From contig CAYFUR010000126.1 in assembly GCA_964346275.1 (NCBI GenBank), positions 1 through 10,020 of the forward strand: a stretch of DNA of 10,020 nt, given 5' to 3'. The position numbers and the translations under genes were made by a program. The notes under the pieces were generated by a model. That model worked only from the letters and a program-made list of their open reading frames with translations. It was not told where the DNA came from and made no database searches. How positions within the stretch are numbered: position 1 is the stretch's first letter; the number at the start of each line of letters is the position of its first letter. Positions 1-6,118 of the stretch are shown here, one piece after another. The stretch comes from CAYFUR01 sp964346275 (GTDB lineage: Bacteria > Sumerlaeota > Sumerlaeia > SLMS01).

Positions 1-59
1 ACAATTCCCTTGTCCCCCTGGCGGAAAAAACGCCTATCAAGTGGCAATGGATTCCGCTC

Positions 60-66
60 AGGAGAA
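60..66 (+). promoter_or_regulatory. Ribosome-binding site of the dacB-like gene
   Basis: AGGAGAA lies nine bases before the ATG at 76. It is a strong Shine-Dalgarno match and it selects the start that also gives a lipoprotein signal peptide. No convincing sigma-70 promoter was picked out in the 59 bases upstream. Confidence 0.8.
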
Positions 67-75
67 CGATAAACC

Positions 76-1623
76 ATGATACGCCAGACCTTTGCAGCGG
101 CGCTGGCCATGCTGCTGGCCGCCGGATGCACCACTGTCGAAAAAACAACCTATACGGAAACGGCCCAGCCGCACGCCACCAAGGCCGCCGCTCCCGCCTC
201 CACGCCCCGCGAGGAGCTCGTCTCCTCCATCGAGGACAAGTTCAACGACGAGCGCTTCTTCAACGCCCACTGGGGCGTCCTGGTCAAATCCCTCGACAGC
301 GGCGAGGTCTGGTACGAGCGCAACGCCGACAAGCTCTTTATCCCCGCCTCGAACCAGAAAATCCCCACCGCCGTCTCCGCCCTCACTTATCTCGGCCCCG
401 ATTTCCGCTATGAAACCGCCGTCGGCCACACCGGCACCATCGAGGGCGATACCCTCAACGGCGACCTGGTGGTCTTCGGCACCGGCGATCCCACGCTTTA
501 CGAGCGTTTCTTCGATGATTCGAAAGAGGTCTTCCGCGAATGGGCCGCCATGCTCAAGGACCGCGGCATCACCCGCATCACCGGCGACATCATCGGCGAC
601 GACGACGCGTGGACCGACGAGCGCACGGGCTCGGGCTGGCCCTTTGACGAGCTGACGCCCTGGTACTACGCCGAATTCGGTCCCCTCACGTTCAATGAAA
701 ACTATGTCGATATCGACATCCTTCCTCCCGACACCCCCGACGGCGAGGTCGGCCTCGAGCCCAACGTCGAGAGCGATTACTACGACCTCGTGAACAACAT
801 CCGCGTTGTTGAGGAGGGGAACAATTATATCTCCATGTATCGCCCCATCGGCAAAAATACGATCATGCTTTCCGGCCAGGTCCGCGCCGGCACCGATGCC
901 TTCGAGGAAACGCCCACGATCACCAACCCCACGAAATGGTATGTCTGGGTGCTCAAGGAAACCTTCCAGGAAGAGGGAATCGCCGTCGAGGGCCTTCCCG
1001 TCGATTGCGACGAGCTGGCCGCCTGGGAAAAAAGCCCCGAGGACTTGCCCCGGCTGATCACCCATGAATCCCCGCCTCTCGGCGAAATCATTCAGATGCT
1101 CATGAAACGCAGCCAGAACGTGTTTGCCGAAACGATGATCTATACCATGGGCTGGAAGGCGGAGGGGCGCGGGACATTTTCAAGCGGGCGCCGCGTCATC
1201 CACCAGCAACTGGAAGAAGAATTCGGCATCGACCCCAGCGGCTATAACTATTCCGATGGCTCCGGCCTCTCGCGTTACAACTACATCAGCCCGCGCATTA
1301 TTGCCACGATCTACGAGGGCATGCTCGATCACGAATACAAGGAGACCTGGTGGGAGGCGCAGTCCATCGCCGGCGTCGACGGCACCATGCGCAGCCGCAT
1401 GCGCGACACCGCCGCGGAGGGCAACGTCCGCGGCAAGACGGGCCGCGTCTATGCGGTGCGTGCCTGTTCGGGCTACGTCACGACCGCCGACGGCGAGCTG
1501 CTCGCCTTCTCCTTCCTCTGCAACGGCCACCAGCGCTCCTCGGGAGAAGTCGATGCGATCTACGACGACGTGCTCGTCAAACTCGCCGAATACAGTGAGA
1601 AGGAAGACGAACCGGCGAAGTAA
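76..1623 (+). CDS. dacB: D-alanyl-D-alanine carboxypeptidase/endopeptidase, PBP4 (DacB, peptidase S13) family, lipoprotein
   Basis: This 515-residue penicillin-binding protein would hydrolyse the terminal D-Ala of peptidoglycan stem peptides and the D-Ala-mDAP cross-links between them, in the periplasm. All three catalytic motifs are present: SxxK as SNQK (Ser92 nucleophile, Lys95), SxN as SQN (346-348) and KTG (454-456). The roughly 250 residues between SxxK and SxN match the spacing in E. coli PBP4, where extra domains are inserted in the transpeptidase fold. A conserved DGSGLSR stretch follows at 394-400. The N-terminus is a hydrophobic signal ending in AAGC, with Cys18 as the likely lipidated residue, so it is probably membrane-anchored, unlike soluble E. 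coli PBP4. A low-complexity Thr/Ala/Pro linker (19-45) follows. The start is fixed by AGGAGAA at 60-66, nine bases before ATG. The gene stands alone on the plus strand and converges with the amidohydrolase gene. Family assignment is firm; the lipoprotein call is likely. Confidence 0.95.
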   Translation: MIRQTFAAALAMLLAAGCTTVEKTTYTETAQPHATKAAAPASTPREELVSSIEDKFNDERFFNAHWGVLVKSLDSGEVWYERNADKLFIPASNQKIPTAVSALTYLGPDFRYETAVGHTGTIEGDTLNGDLVVFGTGDPTLYERFFDDSKEVFREWAAMLKDRGITRITGDIIGDDDAWTDERTGSGWPFDELTPWYYAEFGPLTFNENYVDIDILPPDTPDGEVGLEPNVESDYYDLVNNIRVVEEGNNYISMYRPIGKNTIMLSGQVRAGTDAFEETPTITNPTKWYVWVLKETFQEEGIAVEGLPVDCDELAAWEKSPEDLPRLITHESPPLGEIIQMLMKRSQNVFAETMIYTMGWKAEGRGTFSSGRRVIHQQLEEEFGIDPSGYNYSDGSGLSRYNYISPRIIATIYEGMLDHEYKETWWEAQSIAGVDGTMRSRMRDTAAEGNVRGKTGRVYAVRACSGYVTTADGELLAFSFLCNGHQRSSGEVDAIYDDVLVKLAEYSEKEDEPAK

Positions 1624-1654
1624 CCCCCGCCCCGCACAAACGAAATAGGCGAAA

Positions 1655-1681
1655 GCCGCCGGGGAATCTCCCACCGGCGGC
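1655..1681. terminator. GC-rich hairpin downstream of dacB, possible secondary terminator
   Basis: GCCGCCGG at 1655-1662 pairs exactly with CCGGCGGC at 1674-1681 around an 11-base loop, 32 bases after the dacB stop. In the plus direction no T-run follows. In the minus direction the stem is followed by TTTCGCCTATTTCG, so it could act as a weak back-up terminator for read-through from the amidohydrolase gene. The fold is clear but the function is inferred. Confidence 0.4.
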
Positions 1682-1761
1682 CAGGGCAGCAACGGACAGG
1701 GCGCCGGAACCAGCGTGGGCGAGTGGCTGCTTTACTGAGACCTGGAGAGACAGATTGCAAA

Positions 1762-1789
1762 AAAGGGCACCCGCCGCCGGGTGCCCTTT
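1762..1789. terminator. Bidirectional intrinsic terminator between convergent genes
   Basis: AAAGGGCACCC (1762-1772) pairs perfectly with GGGTGCCCTTT (1779-1789) around a six-base loop, GCCGCC. On the plus strand the stem runs into TTTCTTGATTTT, and on the minus strand it runs into six T residues. It sits 138 bases after the dacB stop and 33 bases after the amidohydrolase stop, so it can end both transcripts. This is a textbook arrangement for a convergent pair. Confidence 0.9.
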
Positions 1790-1822
1790 CTTGATTTTAC
1801 TCAAATGAGGCGGATGCGCCGT

Positions 1823-3430
1823 TTATTGGGCCCACGGCCCGTGGCGCCATTCGCCGCCGACCATCGTGCCAAGGACGTTGACGCCGAGCAACTCATCCGG
1901 ATCGACCTTGTAGAGATCGCGGTCGAGCACCGCAAAGTCCGCCAGGTAACCCGGCAGGATTCGTCCCAGTTCGTCGTCCATGCCGGATGACCAGGCGGGC
2001 TCCGTTGTATAGCAGCGAATCGCCTCGTCCACCGTCGTGCGCGCTTCCGGCCACCAGCCCTCGCCTCCCGGCGAACCATCGGGGCGGCGCCGGGTCACCG
2101 CCGCGTGAATCCCTTTCAGGGGATCGAAGGGCTCCACCGGCGCGTCTGATCCAAACACGACGTGCGCTCCCTGGTCGATATGCGGGCGCGGATTATAGCT
2201 CCATCGGCCGCGCTCGCCCCAGTGCTTGTCCACCATGGGATAATCCGCGGTGGCATGGATTGGCTGGATAGATACGGTTACATCCAGTTCCGCTGCGCGG
2301 TTCAGGTCATCCGGGTGCACCACCTGGAAATGTTCGATGCGGTGGCGGCGCGCCGTTCGCGGAATGCCGAGCTTCCCTTCCACGACCCGGGCCCGTTCGA
2401 TCACATCGAGCACATCGCGCACCGCCTGGTCGCCGATCGCGTGAATCGTCGAGAAAAAGCCCTGCCGCGTGCCGTTCAGCACCAGTTCCTCGATCTTCTC
2501 TTTCGGCGTGACCACCAGCCCGCGATAGTCTTTTTCCCCTTCATAGGGGTCGATCATGCAGGCCGTCAGGGATCCCAGCGCCCCATCGGCGAAAATTTTC
2601 AGCCCGCCGATGCGCAGCCACTTGTCTCCAAAGCCCGACCGCAGGCCCAGCCCGTGGGCATGCTGTATATACTGATCATTGATGTTCTTCATGATGCGCA
2701 GTCCCAGCTTCTTTCGGTCGCGCAATATCTGGAAAGCTGCAAACGCGTCGGGCCCGTCATAGTCGTGCAGCGACCCGAGGCCAGAGCGCCACGCCGCGGG
2801 CTGGGCTTCTTCCACGGCGGTTGCGATATCTTCCGGCGAGTTCTTCGGAACCAGCCGCTCCACCAGCCGGGAAGCATCCTCCAGCAGAATTCCCGTCGGG
2901 TTGCCCCGGGCGTCGCGCTGGATTTCGCCCCCTTCCGGATCCGGGGTGGAGGGACCAACTCCCGCCAGGCGAAGCGCCAGGGAATTGACCCACGTGGCGT
3001 GGCCGCTCCGCGCCGGCAGATAGACGGGGTTTTCCGGCGCGACCCGGTCCAGGTCCGCCGCTGTGGGAAACCTTCCATCGGGCCAGATGCCCTGGGCCCA
3101 GCCAAAGCCGTATATCCATTCTCCCGGTTCGGCCTTCCTCACCGCTTCGCCAACCAGCCGCAAGGCCTCTTCCTTGTCCGGCACGTCGAACAGATCTACC
3201 GCGCGCATATTCAGCGCCGTCCAGGACCAATGGATATGCGCATCGCAAAACGCCGGCAGCACCATGGCCCCTTCCATGTCGAAGACGCGCGTGCGGGCCT
3301 CTTTCAGGTCGAGGACCTCATCCCCTCCGGCGGCAACGATCCGATCATTCAGGATCGCGATATTCGAAGCGCGGGGCAAAGACGGATCGAGCGTATAGAC
3401 GTTTGCGTTCTTGAGAATCGCTGTGATCAT
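1823..3430 (-). CDS. YtcJ-like metal-dependent amidohydrolase (Amidohydro_3 family)
   Basis: This 535-residue protein belongs to the amidohydrolase superfamily, whose members hydrolyse C-N bonds with metal ions held in a TIM barrel. An N-terminal beta-sandwich part (1-55) leads into the metal-binding HIH motif (His65, His67) in the PAFCDAHIH stretch. Further expected residues are Lys278 in GLKIFADGALGS, His330 (STIHAIGD), His367 (HRIEHFQ) and the catalytic Asp429 (FGSDAPVE). Near the C-terminus, ILPGYLADFAVLDRD (491-505) is the usual return to the beta-sandwich. The length is typical of the YtcJ group. No signal peptide is seen, so it should be cytoplasmic. The substrate cannot be read from sequence; relatives act on amides, ureas and cyclic imides, and many are uncharacterised. 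It starts 12 bases after the HEAT/MshEN gene and is probably co-transcribed with it. The start lacks a strong Shine-Dalgarno (AGGA lies 16 bases upstream), which suggests translational coupling. Confidence 0.93.
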   Translation of the reverse strand: MITAILKNANVYTLDPSLPRASNIAILNDRIVAAGGDEVLDLKEARTRVFDMEGAMVLPAFCDAHIHWSWTALNMRAVDLFDVPDKEEALRLVGEAVRKAEPGEWIYGFGWAQGIWPDGRFPTAADLDRVAPENPVYLPARSGHATWVNSLALRLAGVGPSTPDPEGGEIQRDARGNPTGILLEDASRLVERLVPKNSPEDIATAVEEAQPAAWRSGLGSLHDYDGPDAFAAFQILRDRKKLGLRIMKNINDQYIQHAHGLGLRSGFGDKWLRIGGLKIFADGALGSLTACMIDPYEGEKDYRGLVVTPKEKIEELVLNGTRQGFFSTIHAIGDQAVRDVLDVIERARVVEGKLGIPRTARRHRIEHFQVVHPDDLNRAAELDVTVSIQPIHATADYPMVDKHWGERGRWSYNPRPHIDQGAHVVFGSDAPVEPFDPLKGIHAAVTRRRPDGSPGGEGWWPEARTTVDEAIRCYTTEPAWSSGMDDELGRILPGYLADFAVLDRDLYKVDPDELLGVNVLGTMVGGEWRHGPWAQ

Positions 3431-3442
3431 TGTCGGGGCGCA

Positions 3443-4597
3443 TTATTCCTTTTCGAAAAAGACACGGATATCCAGGCCGCCCTCGCGGCGAATCCGAACG
3501 CGGCAGGCGGGCGAGCAATTCGTAATCCACAACAGACCCTCTTTCTCTTCGCCCGGTTCCATTCCAGCCAGGACGAGGAGAACCTTGAGAAACCGCTCTC
3601 GCAGCCGTTCCACCGGTGGATCCATCTTGATCGGAGCGCTGTCGGGCCCCTCTCCAAGAATCGCCATCTCAGGCGGATTGAATTGAACCATCACTTCCCG
3701 CGCATCCATTGTATATCCGGCCGAGAGGAACAATTGCGCTCCCTCCACGCCATCGTTGGCCTCGTTCAGCGGAGCCCCCGGCTCCTCGGGGCACGATGCG
3801 TCCAAAATCGTTTCCACGACTTCCTTGCGAGCATCTTCAGTCAGCTCGCTGATGAATGTCGAAAAATCATCGTCGCCCAGTGTATAGAACTTCTCGATAT
3901 CGAGCTGAATGCGGTCCGGATCCCACATGTGGAGATCCACCCCGCGGCCCGTCAGCCGCGCCAGCTTCGCCACAAGCTGCCGTTCGTATCCCCCGGGCAC
4001 GGCGATCTGGAGCCGCCCATCGGCAGAGAAGTGAAGCGGAATGCAGTTATACTTCGTGGCGAGCACCCGCGGCAGGGCGGCCATGAGGCGAACCTTCTGC
4101 GCGGAGTCTGGGTGGTCCGGCGGCATCTCGCGCTCACCGGTTAACTCGGCGTCGATTTCGTCGAGAGGATGATGGTGAGAAAGCGTCTCGCGCAGGTTGG
4201 GATAATCGCGCAGAATTTCCTCGATAGCAGCCCGGCATTCGAGCCGCACTCGGTCTTCCGGGTCTGTTCCTTCCAGGCGGTCGAGAGTTTCCAACGCCGC
4301 CCGGGCGCTGTTCCATCCCAGCGATGTGGCCGCCTGGCACCGCAAATCAGTCACCTCCGAATCCAGGTAGCGCATCAACACCGACACCGCTCGCTCGTCC
4401 ATGATCTTCCCCAGCAAATCCAGGAGCGGGACAAGCCGCTCGTCAGCGTTTTGCCGCGTGAGAAACTCAGACAGTGGCTTAAACAAACCCGGCCCGTGGT
4501 GCAGGAGTTCGGCGAACAGTTCCTCCCGTTCTTCTTCACTCCGCAAATTCATCAGCTTCTCGAATTGATGATCAAAGGGAGAGCGATGGTGGCTCAT
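3443..4597 (-). CDS. HEAT-repeat protein with a GspE/PilB-type N-terminal (MshEN-like) domain and no ATPase
   Basis: This is a 384-residue protein with no signal peptide or membrane segment, so presumably cytoplasmic. Residues about 50-135 read as HEAT-type helical repeats, for example LLDLLGKIMDERAVSVLMRY and CQAATSLGWNSARAALETL. Residues about 172-238 (from ALPRVLATKYNCIPLHF to IEKFY) follow the pattern of the N-terminal domain of type II secretion/type IV pilus ATPases: a leading LP, an A..Y..IPL segment, a GRLQIAVPG strand and a closing I...IEKFY. In MshE this domain binds cyclic di-GMP. The C-terminal part (300-384), with KVLLVLAGMEPGE then RVRIR..GGLDIRVFF, is faintly like the N2 region of PilB, but that is weak. 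No Walker A or B motif exists, so this is not a motor. Inference: a regulatory or scaffold protein, perhaps nucleotide-sensing. AAGG at 4604-4607 and AAAGGAA at 4609-4615 support the start. It is followed after 12 bases by the amidohydrolase gene. Confidence 0.8.
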   Translation of the reverse strand: MSHHRSPFDHQFEKLMNLRSEEEREELFAELLHHGPGLFKPLSEFLTRQNADERLVPLLDLLGKIMDERAVSVLMRYLDSEVTDLRCQAATSLGWNSARAALETLDRLEGTDPEDRVRLECRAAIEEILRDYPNLRETLSHHHPLDEIDAELTGEREMPPDHPDSAQKVRLMAALPRVLATKYNCIPLHFSADGRLQIAVPGGYERQLVAKLARLTGRGVDLHMWDPDRIQLDIEKFYTLGDDDFSTFISELTEDARKEVVETILDASCPEEPGAPLNEANDGVEGAQLFLSAGYTMDAREVMVQFNPPEMAILGEGPDSAPIKMDPPVERLRERFLKVLLVLAGMEPGEEKEGLLWITNCSPACRVRIRREGGLDIRVFFEKE

Positions 4598-4715
4598 GGA
4601 AAACCTTGTTCCTTTCTCGGCCGGGCGGGCGGAAAATCAAACCGGTGAAATGACGCAAAAACCAAATTCTCTCCGGCCCATTCCCGTTTTGCAACCCTCA
4701 AGAGAACGGGGGCGA

Positions 4716-5978
4716 CTAGTCGTTTACCGGCCCCAGGCTTTCCACCAGTTCTTCGATCCGCGGGCGTTCCTCGCGAATCAATTCTTTCGGCCCCGTGATT
4801 CGCCAGTAAACGGGGCCCTCGCCGCCGCCCTCGATCACCGCGGCAAAGAGCGCATAGCCGCTCTCGGGATCGGGCGCCGGCGCCATCGGCCCCATGGCCG
4901 TCGGGGTGTAAGTTCCCTCCGTATAAACACTCCAGACCTTCATATCGCCCAGCGTCTGCTGGTCACGCTCGGGAAAGCGGTCCTCCGCCGTTTCCACCTG
5001 TCCCGCCCAGCGATCCAGGTTCGCCTCCACCGACCCCCCGCCATCGGGTCCAAAGTAAAAACCAACGAATTCGCCGTCACCGTCTGCTCCTCCCGGCAGG
5101 CGATACTCGAACAACCGCATCTGCGAAGATGGCTGCTGCGCCACCCAGCCGGGCGGCACCTCGAAATGAATTCCGGCTACATGCTGTGCCGTGTCGCTAT
5201 GCTCATGGTCGCGAGACTCCTCGTCCGCCGCGGTGCCCGCGGGAATCTCGATCTCTTCGTTCCCGCTTGCTGCGAGTTCTTGAGCCTGACCATCTGCCGC
5301 CTGCGAAGCCATGAATTCCATGGCTGGAGATTGCCCCTCCACCAGGTCCCAGGGCCCCGTCAGCCGAAGAAACAGCGTTCCCATGGGCCCGCCCTCGATG
5401 ATCAAGGCATCCATTCCCCACTCTTCCATTGTTTCGCCCGCGGCACGCCCCATGGGCGTCATGCCGCCGCTCCAGGTTCCCCGAAGCGTCATGCGCGTCA
5501 CGCGCAAGCCCTCCATGCTGTTTCCCTGTTCGAAGCGCACCAGCGGCGATTCCTGCTGGGGCGGGGCCTCGAACTGGCCAAACCAGCGTTGGGCGTTGGC
5601 CAGCACACCGCCTCCCTGATCGGCGCCAAAGAAAAAGCCCACCAGTTCGCCCGGCTCTCCCGCTTCGTTGGGAACCGTATATTGAGCCACGCGCATGGCC
5701 GATGAAGGCGATGCGGCGTCGTAATCCTCGGGCACGGGCACGGCCACGCCCGCCATTTCCACATCGCGAACGGGCGCCGGCGCTTCCTCGCGGTCAAACT
5801 GGGCCGGTCCTGGAGGGGGGAGAGTCCCTTCCCCGCCCCCTTGCGGAGCCGCCATGGGCCGGACCGCGCTCGGCACCTCGGGAATCGGTTCGGGGCTCTC
5901 CACCTCGTAAAGCACCTGCTCTTCGTCGCAGGCCGCGAGAAGGAAAACGAAAAGGAAAAGCACGGAATAAGATTTCAT
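4716..5978 (-). CDS. Lipoprotein with two tandem copies of an unrecognised domain
   Basis: I do not recognise the family. The 420-residue product starts with a lipoprotein signal, MKSYSVLFLFVFLLAAC, with Cys17 as the lipidation site. A further in-frame ATG at 6035 would add 19 polar residues ahead of the signal, so the start at 5978 is preferred. A Pro/Glu-rich linker spans about 20-75. Two homologous domains follow, about 76-225 and 267-417. Matching landmarks are PSSAMR/PSSQMR, GELVGFFFGADQGGGV/GEFVGFYFGPDGGGSV, RWFGQFE/RWAGQVE, the IEGG strand, and LFLRLTGPWDL/VYWRITGPKEL. An acidic linker with a DHEHSD patch (257-262) joins them. Placement should be the outer or inner membrane, facing the periplasm or surface. 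It lies 140 bases after the amidase gene, beyond a terminator, and 118 bases before the HEAT gene. A palindromic element overlaps its translation start region. Confidence 0.85.
   Translation of the reverse strand: MKSYSVLFLFVFLLAACDEEQVLYEVESPEPIPEVPSAVRPMAAPQGGGEGTLPPPGPAQFDREEAPAPVRDVEMAGVAVPVPEDYDAASPSSAMRVAQYTVPNEAGEPGELVGFFFGADQGGGVLANAQRWFGQFEAPPQQESPLVRFEQGNSMEGLRVTRMTLRGTWSGGMTPMGRAAGETMEEWGMDALIIEGGPMGTLFLRLTGPWDLVEGQSPAMEFMASQAADGQAQELAASGNEEIEIPAGTAADEESRDHEHSDTAQHVAGIHFEVPPGWVAQQPSSQMRLFEYRLPGGADGDGEFVGFYFGPDGGGSVEANLDRWAGQVETAEDRFPERDQQTLGDMKVWSVYTEGTYTPTAMGPMAPAPDPESGYALFAAVIEGGGEGPVYWRITGPKELIREERPRIEELVESLGPVND
4728..5180 (-). repeat. Second copy of the internally duplicated lipoprotein domain
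   Basis: This encodes residues about 267-417 and aligns along its length with residues about 76-225 (positions 5304-5753). The strongest shared blocks are the GE(L/F)VGF(F/Y)FG strand, the RW.GQ.E helix end, IEGG and R(L/I)TGP. The copies have diverged well at protein level, so this is an old duplication and not a recent DNA repeat. Confidence 0.75.
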
Positions 5979-5983
5979 GGATC

Positions 5984-6010
5984 TTGGCCCTATTTGGGCC
6001 AATTGGCCCA
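5984..6010 (-). promoter_or_regulatory. Palindromic, possibly switching, element over the lipoprotein gene's start region
   Basis: TGGGCCAATTGGCCCA (5995-6010) is a perfect 16-base palindrome. A third related arm, TTGGCCC at 5984-5990, can pair with GGGCCAA at 5996-6002 around a five-base loop. In the minus-strand transcript the middle arm can therefore pair either upstream or downstream, but not both. The downstream arm contains AGGG (5991-5988), the only plausible Shine-Dalgarno, nine bases before the ATG at 5978. It may be a repressor operator or a translational hairpin; only the symmetry is seen directly. Confidence 0.45.
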
Positions 6011-6060
6011 GTCTGTCTGTATTTCGATAACCCAAGCAAAACGGATACTGGAAAAAAGCG

Positions 6061-6092
6061 TTTCCCGCCGAAGCATCGGCCCCGGCGGGAAA
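6061..6092 (-). terminator. Intrinsic terminator of the amidase gene
   Basis: TTTCCCGCCG (6061-6070) pairs exactly with CGGCGGGAAA (6083-6092) around a 12-base loop. In the minus direction the stem is followed by CGC and then six T residues. It begins 26 bases after the amidase stop codon, which makes it a good fit for that gene's transcript end and separates it from the lipoprotein gene. Confidence 0.8.
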
Positions 6093-6118
6093 AGGGAATG
6101 CAACATTCAGGTGCTCGC

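Noticed and set aside
1..59. Possible promoter TTGTCC ... TATCAA before dacB
   Set aside because: The spacer would be 19 bases and both boxes are poor matches.
58..1065. A 335-codon open frame on the minus strand opposite dacB
   Set aside because: It is antisense to a gene with all three penicillin-binding motifs. The Gly/Asp/Val-rich composition is typical of a reverse-complement shadow.
2162..4144. A 660-codon open frame on the plus strand across the amidohydrolase and HEAT genes
   Set aside because: It lies opposite well-supported minus-strand genes, crosses their boundary, and its translation has no domain or signal.
4660..4700. Possible promoter TTGCAA-N17-GAGAAT before the HEAT gene (minus strand)
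   Set aside because: Each box matches only four of six consensus positions, and chance matches of this quality are common.
4683..4710. Inverted repeat CCCGTT/AACGGG after the lipoprotein gene
   Set aside because: It has only six pairs around a 16-base loop and no T-run in the minus direction, so it is not convincing as a terminator.
5979..6035. N-terminal extension of the lipoprotein to the ATG at 6035
   Set aside because: The 19 extra residues are polar and would precede the lipoprotein signal, and the added codons run through the palindromic element. The ATG at 5978 gives a classic lipobox at residue 17.
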